Positions 32,527 to 41,689 of a stretch of 64,000 nucleotides of DNA are shown in pieces. Where the stretch lies: assembly GCA_014642895.1 (NCBI GenBank), contig BMJD01000015.1:1-64000 (forward strand), written 5' to 3'. The position numbers were made by a program, and so were the translations under genes. The notes under the pieces were generated by a model that searched no databases, had not been told where the DNA came from, and worked only from the letters and a program-made list of their open reading frames with translations. This stretch comes from Lentibacillus populi. Lineage in GTDB: Bacteria > Bacillota > Bacilli > Bacillales > Amphibacillaceae. Each line of letters begins with the position of its first letter. The stretch's first letter is position 1.

Positions 32527-33774
32527 ATGGCTAAAGCAGATCGCCAATTAACGGAAAAGGAAAATAGCATAGGAGAATCCTCATTAAAAGTGGAAAACAT
32601 AAGCTTTTGGGACGGTGTAAGCATTATTGTAGGATCCAGTATTGGTGCCGGGATTTTAAGTTTAGCCTTTGGGGCCAGGCAAGCCGGGTTTCCTGTTCTG
32701 GTATTTTGGATAATTGTTGCAGGTATCTTTACTACCATATCCATGCTATATCTAGCAGAGACGACGCTAAGAACCAAAAAACCATTACAGCTTAGTGGCT
32801 TAGCTGAAAAATACATCGGTAACATAGGGTCATGGTTAATGTTTGCATCTGTTTTTATAAACTCATTAGGTGCATTGATTGCTTACACAACGGGTAGTGG
32901 GGATATACTGGCAACTATGCTCGATGTTCCAAATATTGTCGGAAGTCTCCTTTTCTTTATACCATCTTTACTTGTTGTATGGTTAGGGTTAAAGGTAACG
33001 GGGGTAACGGAAAAAGTAATTGTTGCTGCTATGACAATTATGGTACTTATTCTTATTCTAGCTACATTAATTGGGCCTGGGGTTAAAGCAGACCATTTAT
33101 CCTATATGAATATTGGCTTTGCAATCCCTATTTTTAGTCTGACTATTTTCTGTTTTATTTCACAGTATACGGTTCCCGAACTTGCAAGGGGTTACGTACA
33201 AGGAGATGTAAAACGTTTACCTCGGGCCATTATCACCGGTATGATTATCATTGGTATCCTATTGATATTAGTTCCTATGTCAGCATTAGGGTTATCTGGA
33301 CCAGATAATGTTACGGAAATCGTAACCATTTCGTGGGCGCAAGCATTAGGTCAATGGGCCTTTTTTATAGCTAACATTTTTACACTATGCGCTTTTATAA
33401 CTTCTTTTTGGGCTATCGGGGAGAGCCTATTAACAAATATTGTGGACAAATTACGGTTTCCATCTGAATGGGATATCAAATATCGACTAATAAGCATTGC
33501 TATCGTTGCACTGCCACCGTTTATTATTGCTTACACAGATGTAATTGGGTTTGTCGATGTTCTATCCTTTGCTGGTGCTTTTGCTGGAGTTATAATGGGG
33601 GTATTACCAATTATGATGTTAAATCGGGCCAGAAAATACGGAGATCGAGACCCGGAGTGGACCTGTGGATGGATATCTCACCCTGTCATACAGGCTTTAA
33701 TTATGATTCTTTTTGTTGGTGCTGCAGTATATACGTTCCTTGAAATTTTTTCAATACTTCCAAGCGGATGGTAG
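32527..33774 (+). CDS. Amino acid permease (HAAAP-like)
   Basis: A 415-aa transporter of the APC superfamily with about 11 membrane segments. The first helix region reads WDGVSIIVGSSIGAGILSLA (about residues 28-47), the unwound substrate-binding GSSIGAGI type; FCFISQYTVPELARGYVQGD follows near residue 200. I associate it with the aromatic/hydroxy amino acid permease group, but a different amino acid is possible. The start at 32527 has AAGGAG upstream. It lies between the symporter and the acetamidase-like gene in the same direction, so it likely carries the product or a co-substrate of the pathway. Confidence 0.82.
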   Translation: MAKADRQLTEKENSIGESSLKVENISFWDGVSIIVGSSIGAGILSLAFGARQAGFPVLVFWIIVAGIFTTISMLYLAETTLRTKKPLQLSGLAEKYIGNIGSWLMFASVFINSLGALIAYTTGSGDILATMLDVPNIVGSLLFFIPSLLVVWLGLKVTGVTEKVIVAAMTIMVLILILATLIGPGVKADHLSYMNIGFAIPIFSLTIFCFISQYTVPELARGYVQGDVKRLPRAIITGMIIIGILLILVPMSALGLSGPDNVTEIVTISWAQALGQWAFFIANIFTLCAFITSFWAIGESLLTNIVDKLRFPSEWDIKYRLISIAIVALPPFIIAYTDVIGFVDVLSFAGAFAGVIMGVLPIMMLNRARKYGDRDPEWTCGWISHPVIQALIMILFVGAAVYTFLEIFSILPSGW

Positions 33775-33785
33775 GGGGAAAGGTT

Positions 33786-34670
33786 ATGCAAAAGATTGAA
33801 GGTAATTACATTTATGCTTTTTCAAAATCAAATGATATTGTTGGATCTGTTAACCTAAATGAAAGTTTTATAGTTGAGACACTGGATTGTTACAGCGGAG
33901 AGATTAGCAATGAAAAAACGCTAAGATCTGATATTCCAAATCTCAAGATAAACCCTGCAACAGGCCCAATATACATCAATGGTATTAATAAAGGGGATAC
34001 TATTTCTATTGAAATAATTGATATAAAGCTGAACTCTTACGGTGTTATGGTAACTGGCCCAAATATCGGAATGTTGGGGGACTATATTTCCGAATCACAG
34101 ACTCGCATCTTACCGATAGAAGGAAACAAAGCAATATTAAATAACAGCATAAAAATTCCAATTAATAAAATGATTGGTGTGATAGGGGTTGCACCCGAAA
34201 ACAACCCTGTACCCTGTTCAACACCTGGGGAACACGGCGGAAACATGGATACGAAAGATATAACAGAAGGAAATAAATTACATCTACCTATTTTTCATGA
34301 TGGAGGATTGCTCGCCTTGGGAGATTTACACGCAGCAATGGGTGACGGTGAACTGGATGGAACCGGTGTTGAAATCGGAGGAGAAGTTACACTAAAGGTA
34401 AGAAAGAACCAAAATACAAAACTCCGTACGCCAATTGTTGAAACAGCTGACCATTTCATGATCATTTCTAGTGCAAAAGAATTTAAAGATGCGGTTAGAA
34501 AAGGAATGCTGGAGGCAGTCGCTTTATTACAGCGGCAACATAATCTCGAGTTTCCCGATGCCTACCGTCTAGTAAGTGCTGTTGGTGAGCTCAAAATTAG
34601 TCAGCTGGTTAATCCAAAAATCACTATAAGAATTGCATTGCCAAAAACAATTTTAAATACAATTTCCTAA
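33786..34670 (+). CDS. Acetamidase/formamidase family protein
   Basis: A 294-aa protein of the FmdA/AmdA family, zinc-dependent amide hydrolases acting on formamide, acetamide or related small amides. Seen are NPATGPIYINGINKGD (about residues 59-74), the PCSTPGEHGGNMDTKDI metal-binding stretch (about 144-160), and DGGLLALGDLHAAMGDGELDGTGVE with likely ligands (in two parts, near 175-199). The start at 33786 follows GGGGGAAAGG. It overlaps nothing and closes the + strand arm. With the amidase and nitrilase it makes three unrelated amide hydrolases in one locus. Confidence 0.88.
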   Translation: MQKIEGNYIYAFSKSNDIVGSVNLNESFIVETLDCYSGEISNEKTLRSDIPNLKINPATGPIYINGINKGDTISIEIIDIKLNSYGVMVTGPNIGMLGDYISESQTRILPIEGNKAILNNSIKIPINKMIGVIGVAPENNPVPCSTPGEHGGNMDTKDITEGNKLHLPIFHDGGLLALGDLHAAMGDGELDGTGVEIGGEVTLKVRKNQNTKLRTPIVETADHFMIISSAKEFKDAVRKGMLEAVALLQRQHNLEFPDAYRLVSAVGELKISQLVNPKITIRIALPKTILNTIS

Positions 34671-34678
34671 TGTTAAAA

Positions 34679-34720
34679 AGGCCAAATAAACTTTTACTGC
34701 CGTAAGAGTTTATTTGACCT
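34679..34720 (-). terminator. Terminator between convergent operons
   Basis: AGGCCAAATAAACT and AGTTTATTTGACCT pair over 14 bp with one mismatch. A T run follows on the minus strand, so it best ends the DUF4127 operon; the stem may also stop transcripts from the acetamidase side. Confidence 0.75.
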
Positions 34721-34872
34721 AAATGGTAATCTACAGCATGGCTTTTTCGCTTAACATTCTGTATGTTCCATCCCTTGCCACAAAGCGATCGAACCATCCG
34801 GCCCAGCCTCATCTTCCAATGCCCGACACGAAACTATCATCCGGACTTCATTTATTTCAGCTTCCTCGCACC

Positions 34873-36390
34873 TCACTCCTCAAACTCAAGATTCAATCCA
34901 CACTCAAACATACGATTCCACGGTGAAAATGTTTGAATATGCTTAAGTTTCTTATCTCTAAAAGAGTTATTGATAACTTCATGATAACGATTCAGTAACC
35001 GATTGTTGCGTTCTTTATTAACAATTTCCTCCAGTTCTTTTAAATCAAAATATGTTAAATTATAATTTGGCAGAAAGTCAGAAGTCATTTCCATCCTAAC
35101 TTCCGCCTGGTAAAAATAGTCATCAATTAAATGATAAAGTAAATTTTCCTGAATTTTATTTACTTTACTGTTTAAACTAATTACACCTTGGCAAATGGTG
35201 CTTCCAAGTGTATTGCAATTCGTATTCCACCCTTTATAAGAAATAACCCGGTCGAGAATATGCTTTTCATCTAAAAGTTTAATCAGCTCATAATCTCCAC
35301 CATTAGCAAAAGCGGAATCCGCTATGATAACATTTTTTCCATTTAATACGCAGGAATGTATCTGTTCCACAAAAAACTGGATATTTCGAAAACTGGAATA
35401 AGTAATATCTTTAGATACCTGCTCCCATGACTCCTGCATTACCCGACCAGGGGTATTATATGCAAGTACAAGGTCTGCTTTTTCAAGCGAACTGGTTAAT
35501 TGACATCCTGACGCAAGGACATGAGCTTTTAAACTTTCTGCAAAAGGACGGTCTTCATACATTGGAATTAATTGTGGTCCTAATGTGCTGCTCCAGAACG
35601 GATAAATGGTTGGGTGTACTCCTTTGAACTTGTTGTATACACGAGTTAAAAGGGTTGCTCCTGCTTCGTCAGCCCCTGGATAAATTTGCACTTTTTCATA
35701 TAAGCCCATCTTATTCCGCTCATTCACTATCTGGGCTTGATCTATTGCGGAATACCCATATTCTGCGCTGTCATCCAAAGGAATCGATAAAAATGTTATT
35801 ACACCTTCTGAAACCAACCGCAGAATTCCTTTATTGATATATAAATTAAATTTTCGCCGCGCCTCATAATCCTCTATCCATTTAACTGGTAACCTGGATT
35901 CAATTTCAAGCAATTGCTCATGTTCTGTTTCTGATAGAGTATTCCGTTTTTGCTTATCCAATAAATATGATCGCGAGAATAAATCGCTCCCCCATTTTTC
36001 ATAGTAATCTGGTTCTTCATCACTGGAATTGTACTTAGGTGTACGCATAATCATGTTTGAAGCATAGATTGGTGTCTCTGGATGAGCGGCCCCGAATTTA
36101 TTTAATCCTGCTAACCATTGTTCCCCTTGTTTGTATGACATGTAATGCAGGCGGGACGGCAACAATCCGCCAAACAGCAGCATATCAATACTTAATATAA
36201 TTGCATCCACATCATAAACTATCTCGTTTAACCATTCCCACAATCTTTCTGTATTTCCTGGAACCTTCTTATTCCCAAGCAAGATGGGATCAGGCAAAAC
36301 AAGGGAAATATCGTTTGACGAATCGGCAATCCGTTTCACTACATCTACATTACAAGGACGTTCATCTATCGGCAGATAGGCAATTATCAT
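34873..36390 (-). CDS. DUF4127 family protein
   Basis: A 505-aa soluble protein of the DUF4127 family, whose reaction is, as far as I know, undetermined. It begins IIAYLPIDERPCNVDVVKRI, continues with LSIDMLLFGGLLPSR (about residues 66-80) and YASNMIMRTPKYNSSDEEP (about 107-125), and ends SPWNRMFECGLNLE. No signal peptide is seen. It is the last gene of a sugar ABC-transporter operon with a ROK kinase-regulator fusion, which points to processing of an imported oligosaccharide or amino sugar derivative. AGAGGTG precedes the ATG at 36390. Confidence 0.85.
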   Translation of the reverse strand: MIIAYLPIDERPCNVDVVKRIADSSNDISLVLPDPILLGNKKVPGNTERLWEWLNEIVYDVDAIILSIDMLLFGGLLPSRLHYMSYKQGEQWLAGLNKFGAAHPETPIYASNMIMRTPKYNSSDEEPDYYEKWGSDLFSRSYLLDKQKRNTLSETEHEQLLEIESRLPVKWIEDYEARRKFNLYINKGILRLVSEGVITFLSIPLDDSAEYGYSAIDQAQIVNERNKMGLYEKVQIYPGADEAGATLLTRVYNKFKGVHPTIYPFWSSTLGPQLIPMYEDRPFAESLKAHVLASGCQLTSSLEKADLVLAYNTPGRVMQESWEQVSKDITYSSFRNIQFFVEQIHSCVLNGKNVIIADSAFANGGDYELIKLLDEKHILDRVISYKGWNTNCNTLGSTICQGVISLNSKVNKIQENLLYHLIDDYFYQAEVRMEMTSDFLPNYNLTYFDLKELEEIVNKERNNRLLNRYHEVINNSFRDKKLKHIQTFSPWNRMFECGLNLEFEE

Positions 36391-36427
36391 CGATTACACC
36401 TCTTTTCGAATCCCAAATATAATAACA

Positions 36428-38089
36428 TTATACATGCATTACCTGCTTCTTTAACTCTTCAAAAATAATATCAAATAAATATAACACAGAAACTTCATTC
36501 ACATTGTTTATCCCTGGATATTCATTTTCATTTGATGGAACAACAAACAGCAATTCAGATATATCTGATAGCGGAGAATCCTGCTGACTAGTAACTCCAA
36601 TTGTTTTTGCTCCATTGTTTTTTGCCTTTTCCAAAATATTAACAACTTTCTTTGAATATCCAGATAAACTAATCCCGATAACACACGAATCTTCGTTTAT
36701 GAAATTTGCAGACATCTTCATGTGATATGGATTGGAGAAAGCATCCGCTCTTATTCCTTTATTTAGAAATTTATACTTTAAAGAGTCTACCACTGTTGAC
36801 AAATTATTGGAGCCATACAAATAAACATTTTTTGCTCCTGTTACTTTGGCCTTAAATTTTTGAATTTCATTTACTTGGATTAACGCATCAAACTTATTTA
36901 ATAGCTTATTATAATTGTGTTTTACCTTTGTAATACTCGATGTTTCAATATGTTCGTATAAACGTGTACTAACAAAAGCCTCCTTTGCCATCAACCGTAA
37001 TTTATTATAGGAGCCAAATTCTAATTTCTTACAGAACCTTGTAATTGTTGCATCGGAAACGTTAATGTTTTCTGCGAGTTGGGAGATTGTTGTATTGGAA
37101 ACAGATGCCAAATTATGAATCACATAGTCAGCCACCAGCTGCTCCCGTTTTGTCAGTTTGTGATTGTTTGATTCAATGATTGCTGTAATACTCTTTAATG
37201 GTTGAATAGATTCTTGTAATAAAAAATGCCTTAATGCTCCTATCATCCCAGCATTGTTCAGGTTTTGGGCAATTTCAATCTTGGTGTTATCGAGTACAGC
37301 AGGAATAATATCCTTTTTTAATTGATTCATTAATAAGGGGTATAAATAATCCTTTTGCGCTGTGATTCCACCTCCAATTACAATCATTTCGGGGTTCATC
37401 ATATAAGCAATTGTGGCAATGCCCTTCGATAAATAACTAACCTGCCTGGATATTTCCTGAATACATATGCTGTCACCTTTTTTGGCCAGCTCAAAGATTT
37501 CCTTCCCGGTTATATCATGTTTAGAAATTTCTTTCTCGTATGCAACATTTTGAATTAGTGTTTTCGTGGACGCCAGGTCTTCAAATTGACCACCTTCAAT
37601 TGGGATATAACCAATTTCACCAGCGCTAAAATTGTGTCCTGTATGCAATTTATTATCCAGAATAAAACTTCCACCAATACCTGTCCCGATTGTTAGACAA
37701 AAAAGACTTTTCACGTATTTTCCTGTTCCTATCCAGGATTCCGCCAAACCGGCACAGTTTACATCATTTTCTATTTCAACTGGCAAGCTAAAAAAACTTT
37801 CCAATTCCTTTTTTAGCGGGAAACCAGTATATTCGGGAATCAACGGGGAGGCATATATAATATTTCCCTTTACTGAGTCAACCTGACCCGCTGTGCTAAC
37901 GCAAATTCCCTCAATGTTATAATGATCAAGTAATGGTCTACCTAATTTTTTTACTTTTTCTATCATGGATGGCCCACCCAAATGTGCCTCAGATGAGCAT
38001 TCACGTTTTTCAACAATTGATCCATCTTCTTTTAATATGCCATACTTTAACAATGTCCCACCTATATCAAAAGCCAAAAATTGCCTCAT
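36428..38089 (-). CDS. ROK sugar kinase fused to an RpiR-type HTH-SIS regulator
   Basis: A 553-aa two-part protein. Residues about 1-300 are a ROK kinase: the ATP site LAFDIGGTLLKYGI, the catalytic Asp in ENDVNCAGLAE, LTIGTGIGGSFI and MIVIGGGIT. It lacks the zinc-binding Cys cluster of many ROK proteins and instead has FEDLAST after GEIGYIPIEGG, as in beta-glucoside-kinase-like members. Residues about 300-553 are an RpiR-type regulator: HTH_6 (KREQLVADYVI, ISQLAENINVSDATITRFCK) and a SIS domain (LYGSNNLSTVV, VIGISLSGYSKKVV). One chain could both make a sugar phosphate and sense it. The ATG at 38089 follows AAGGTGA. Confidence 0.9.
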   Translation of the reverse strand: MRQFLAFDIGGTLLKYGILKEDGSIVEKRECSSEAHLGGPSMIEKVKKLGRPLLDHYNIEGICVSTAGQVDSVKGNIIYASPLIPEYTGFPLKKELESFFSLPVEIENDVNCAGLAESWIGTGKYVKSLFCLTIGTGIGGSFILDNKLHTGHNFSAGEIGYIPIEGGQFEDLASTKTLIQNVAYEKEISKHDITGKEIFELAKKGDSICIQEISRQVSYLSKGIATIAYMMNPEMIVIGGGITAQKDYLYPLLMNQLKKDIIPAVLDNTKIEIAQNLNNAGMIGALRHFLLQESIQPLKSITAIIESNNHKLTKREQLVADYVIHNLASVSNTTISQLAENINVSDATITRFCKKLEFGSYNKLRLMAKEAFVSTRLYEHIETSSITKVKHNYNKLLNKFDALIQVNEIQKFKAKVTGAKNVYLYGSNNLSTVVDSLKYKFLNKGIRADAFSNPYHMKMSANFINEDSCVIGISLSGYSKKVVNILEKAKNNGAKTIGVTSQQDSPLSDISELLFVVPSNENEYPGINNVNEVSVLYLFDIIFEELKKQVMHV

Positions 38090-38132
38090 CGTTTTCACCT
38101 TCAATTTCTGTTAAGACTATCCTCTGTTGTGT

Positions 38133-38957
38133 TTAACCTTTAACTGAACCCTCTGTAACACCGGAAATAAAGTATTTCTGCAGCCAAATAAATATGAGAA
38201 GCGTTGGGATTACGGTTAAAATGGATCCTGCACTTACTAATTTCAAATTTGCACCATCAAAGTTTTGGGAAAGCTGTGCGAGCCCTATAGATAACGTATA
38301 CATGCTGCTGTCCGTTGTGTTAATCAGTGGCCATAAGTAATCTCCCCAGGTTTCCATAAATGTAAATATAGCAAGGGTAATTAAGGTTGGTTTCACTAAT
38401 GGCAATGCTACTTTATACCAGACCTGAAATTTGTTCGCACCGTCTAAATATGCTGATTCCTCCAGCTCCTTCGGTATGCGAAGAAATGCTTGCCGCATCA
38501 AAAAGATTCCAAATGCTGTTGATACTTGCATAATAACTAAACCAACATGTGTATTATGCAAACCTAATTCACCGGCTAATTGAAATAATGGAGCCATAAA
38601 TAATTGAAAAGGAACCATCATCGTTGAAATTATCAAAACGAGTGCGAAACTTCTGCCTTTGAACTCCATCCTTGCCAATGGATATGCGGCTAAACTGCAA
38701 AAGAACAAATTTAACGGGATTGCAATTGCAGATACAATAATTGTGTTAATAAAATATGAACCGAAATTAGCTCTTTCGAAAGCTTCCACAAAATTTATCA
38801 ATGAAGGATTTGCAGGCAAAAAGCCATCATAAATTCCTTCACCTGGTGACTTTAATGAAATAAAAAGCGTCAGTAAAAATGGCCCAACCGTAGTTACAGC
38901 AACTAGCAACATCAAAGCATAAATCCATATCCTTTTACTGAGTTGATTTACCTGCAT
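38133..38957 (-). CDS. Carbohydrate ABC transporter permease (MalG-type)
   Basis: A 274-aa inner-membrane subunit with six predicted helices and the cytoplasmic EAA loop (ELEESAYLDGANKFQVWYKV, about residues 158-177, then ALPLVKP) that docks the ATPase. The C-terminus LQKYFISGVTEGSVKG is the usual end of the MalG group. It is 19 nt downstream of the second permease gene and pairs with it. No ATPase is encoded in the operon, so a shared MsmX-like ATPase elsewhere must energise it. Confidence 0.93.
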   Translation of the reverse strand: MQVNQLSKRIWIYALMLLVAVTTVGPFLLTLFISLKSPGEGIYDGFLPANPSLINFVEAFERANFGSYFINTIIVSAIAIPLNLFFCSLAAYPLARMEFKGRSFALVLIISTMMVPFQLFMAPLFQLAGELGLHNTHVGLVIMQVSTAFGIFLMRQAFLRIPKELEESAYLDGANKFQVWYKVALPLVKPTLITLAIFTFMETWGDYLWPLINTTDSSMYTLSIGLAQLSQNFDGANLKLVSAGSILTVIPTLLIFIWLQKYFISGVTEGSVKG

Positions 38958-38976
38958 TCGGTACTCTCCTCTCTTA

Positions 38977-39885
38977 TTATGCCCTTAAATCATCTTCCCG
39001 CTTACTCGTTAGTTTCATTTGCAATAGTGAAGCAATAATAGCTAAAATTAATAATACCAAACCAGCTGCCGAAGCAATACTGACATCGAGACTCATAAAT
39101 TTATTATAAATATAAATAACTAATGTAGTCGTAGCACCTGCTGGTCCACCGCCTGTAGCAATGGCAATTTCATCAAACACCTTCATCCCGGCTATTATTG
39201 TTAATATAGAGACAAGGGTAATAGAGGGTACCAGCATTGGTACCGTGATTTTCCGAAATTGCTGGAATGTTGATGCGCCATCAATTTCAGCTGATTCATA
39301 AACTCCTTTTGGCAAAGATTGCAGACCTGCCAAATAGATAATCATATAATAGCCAAGTCCTTTCCAGACAGTGATTACTGCTACAGCTACGAGTGCAGTA
39401 CCCTGTTGTACTAATAGATTCGTAGGTGAGTCAAAGATTCCAAGCTTCACCAGGAAATCAGATATCATTCCGTTCTGTGAATACAGCATTTTCCACATTA
39501 GTGCCCCGACTACCATCGGGGTAACAAATGGCAAATAATATAACACCCGAAACGTGGTAACGCCACGAAGTTTCTGATTCACCAGGACAGCCAAAACCAT
39601 CGGCAAAAAAATATTTAAGGGAAGAACAATCAATAGAAATAATAGTGTATTGAGCAATGCATTCCAAAAGGCTTTATCAGTAAATAATTCTTTAAAATTT
39701 TCCAGACCGACAAATTCTCCCGTTCCCGAGATCAATTTATAATCTAAAACACTCCAATGAAAGGCCTGTAAAATCGGATATATAAGAAAGGTTCCCAAAA
39801 TCAGGATAGACGGCAATAAAAACAGCCACGGTGTCATCTTAAACATCTTTTTATTTGTTCTATTAGAGATTAACCTTTTAGCCAC
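38977..39885 (-). CDS. Carbohydrate ABC transporter permease (MalF/UgpA-type)
   Basis: A 302-aa membrane protein with six helices (first about residues 18-38) and an EAA loop YESAEIDGASTFQQFRKITV (about 205-224). It starts at GTG 39885 with GGGGAG upstream. The hairpin between it and the binding-protein gene should lower expression of the permeases relative to the binding protein. The substrate is a sugar or oligosaccharide, not identifiable from sequence. Confidence 0.93.
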   Translation of the reverse strand: MAKRLISNRTNKKMFKMTPWLFLLPSILILGTFLIYPILQAFHWSVLDYKLISGTGEFVGLENFKELFTDKAFWNALLNTLLFLLIVLPLNIFLPMVLAVLVNQKLRGVTTFRVLYYLPFVTPMVVGALMWKMLYSQNGMISDFLVKLGIFDSPTNLLVQQGTALVAVAVITVWKGLGYYMIIYLAGLQSLPKGVYESAEIDGASTFQQFRKITVPMLVPSITLVSILTIIAGMKVFDEIAIATGGGPAGATTTLVIYIYNKFMSLDVSIASAAGLVLLILAIIASLLQMKLTSKREDDLRA

Positions 39886-39901
39886 TTTAATCTCCCCTTC
39901 G

Positions 39902-39939
39902 AAAAATAGAGACTAGCTTTTTGTAAAGAGCTAGTCTCT
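39902..39939 (-). terminator. Intercistronic hairpin after the solute-binding protein
   Basis: AGAGACTAGCT and AGCTAGTCTCT form a perfect 11-bp stem with a 10-nt loop, followed by ATTTTTC on the minus strand. Such partial terminators commonly raise the ratio of binding protein to permease. Confidence 0.75.
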
Positions 39940-39955
39940 TATAGTAGTTTTGTCT

Positions 39956-41278
39956 TTAAAATGTTACATCTTCCCCTGTCTCTTCAAATGACTTGGTCCA
40001 CTCTTCAGCTAATTGACTAAGCGCCTCTTCTGAACTTAATTCGCCTTGCAGATTTTGTACAAATATATTTTTGGTTGCTTCACGCACATCAGCACTGTTT
40101 TCGGTAGGTGGTATTAAAACTTCGGCCCGCTCCAAAGCCTTCGAAGCTTGCATCATACCTTGGGCTTTAGGAGAATCTCCAGCTTCTTTAAAATAGGAAT
40201 CATCCAATGAATCTTTTGTAGATGGCAGCACTGTACCGGCAATCTTTGCAAATTCTAGTTGATTCTCTGCATTTGTAATATATTTAAGAAGTTCTACTGC
40301 CGCCTCTTGATTCTTAGTTTTTGAAGGTATAGCAAAGTTCATTACATCTACATTAATTGGTGCATCTTCTGAAACAAGTGGCGGGCCGGACTTAGATGTT
40401 TTATAAATATTCGGTGCCCCAGATTCAACCGGACCAAGAAACGTCACTCCACCTTCTAAAAAGGAAATGTTACCACCCATGTATAATTCTTGACCTGATT
40501 GTATGGAACCCTCTGCAGCTTCTTGAGGGATCAGACCTTCTTCATACATCTTCTGCATTGTTTCAAAGTACTTCAATATCGCTTGATTATCTTCAAATAC
40601 TGCTTTTCCATCTTTAACGATCGGATCTCCATTCGCTAGTGAAACCATTTTTTGCATAATCACATTACCATCATTTATAACCGGATAATAAGAAGCCTTT
40701 CCTGTTTTATCCGATATTTTTTTTGCTGTTTCGTATATCCCATCGAGTGTCGTTGGTAATTCTTCAATACCGGCCTGCTCAAAATGTTCATTATTATACC
40801 ATGTGACCGTTGTTGTTAAATACCACGGCAGAGCGTATAAACTATCATCATTGATACCTGCTTTAAAGGGACCCTCAACAAATGAATCTTTCGTCTTTTC
40901 ATCAATTAGATCAGTTAAATCAAGTAAACCGCCTTGTCCCGCTATATTGGCTACATAAAGTGGATTCAAATTAACTAAATCTGGTACTTCACTGCCCGTT
41001 AGTGACGTCAATACTTTTTGTTCCATTTGTTCCTGTGGAATATCTTCAATGATAACGTCTACATCCGAATACTTTTTTTCAAAACCCTTTTCAATGTCTG
41101 AGAAATAGGAATCAAAAGGTTCCCCAGAAAGCGATGCGGTCCACATTGTCACCTTACCCGATATTTCCCCAGAATCTGATGTGTTAGTTTCATCGGAATT
41201 TTCCCCACATGCTGCTAAACTTATTAGTGACAATAGCAAAATCGAATTAAATAGAAGCTTTGCCAATAATCTGCTCAT
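39956..41278 (-). CDS. Sugar ABC transporter solute-binding lipoprotein
   Basis: A 440-aa extracellular lipoprotein with signal peptide and lipobox SLAAC; the lipidated Cys is about residue 24. The mature protein is a family-1 solute-binding fold: VTMWTASLSGEPFDSYF near residue 44, ALPWYLTTTVTWYNNEHFEQ (about 150-169), and NFAIPSKTKNQEAAVELLKY (about 313-332). It captures a carbohydrate for the MalF/MalG-type permease downstream. The ATG at 41278 is chosen; the TTG nine bases upstream is too close to GGGGG. It is the first gene of a five-gene operon with a cre box in its leader. Confidence 0.93.
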   Translation of the reverse strand: MSRLLAKLLFNSILLLSLISLAACGENSDETNTSDSGEISGKVTMWTASLSGEPFDSYFSDIEKGFEKKYSDVDVIIEDIPQEQMEQKVLTSLTGSEVPDLVNLNPLYVANIAGQGGLLDLTDLIDEKTKDSFVEGPFKAGINDDSLYALPWYLTTTVTWYNNEHFEQAGIEELPTTLDGIYETAKKISDKTGKASYYPVINDGNVIMQKMVSLANGDPIVKDGKAVFEDNQAILKYFETMQKMYEEGLIPQEAAEGSIQSGQELYMGGNISFLEGGVTFLGPVESGAPNIYKTSKSGPPLVSEDAPINVDVMNFAIPSKTKNQEAAVELLKYITNAENQLEFAKIAGTVLPSTKDSLDDSYFKEAGDSPKAQGMMQASKALERAEVLIPPTENSADVREATKNIFVQNLQGELSSEEALSQLAEEWTKSFEETGEDVTF

Positions 41279-41304
41279 GAGTTCCAATACCCCCTTTGAT
41301 TAAG

Positions 41305-41318
41305 TAAAAGCGCTTTCA
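41305..41318. promoter_or_regulatory. cre-like CcpA site of the sugar ABC operon
   Basis: TAAAAGCGCTTTCA differs from the cre consensus at one position and has a perfect AAAGCGCTTT core. It lies just after the -10 box, a roadblock position for CcpA. Confidence 0.7.
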
Positions 41319-41324
41319 ATAAAT

Positions 41325-41353
41325 ACTATACAATAGTAGTTTGATAGTTTCAA
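41325..41353 (-). promoter_or_regulatory. Probable sigma-A promoter of the sugar ABC operon
   Basis: On the minus strand TTGAAA and TATAGT are 17 nt apart and read towards the binding-protein gene. Confidence 0.65.
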
Positions 41354-41689
41354 GCAATTTTAAAAATTATTTTACTTTATAAATTTATTTTGAAAATAAT
41401 TTTCTATTTGAGTGCGGTGTCGTAACAGATCTCTCTCGGCTGACTCCAATAATTACTAAATTTCCGAGCTAAAGGATATATTCAATTTCAATCCACAAAA
41501 AGAGGTAATTCAAATTGAAATACCCCTTCAACACAAATTAACTATCAAGTTAAAAATTTCCACGAAATCAATACATGATGTAAAAAAAAAGTCTCTATTA
41601 CTATTTAGTTACCGGTAATCTAGATAAATACAAATGGTACTCGGTAGGAGATAAAATCTCCATAATAAAATAACAGCGAATAAAACAAC
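41354..41689. other. Gap between the sugar ABC and B12 operons
   Basis: No gene is seen in this 336-nt AT-rich stretch. A short GGAGAT/ATCTCC hairpin sits at 41648-41662, after the last gene of the B12 operon, but no long T run follows, so it is a weak terminator candidate. Confidence 0.5.
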
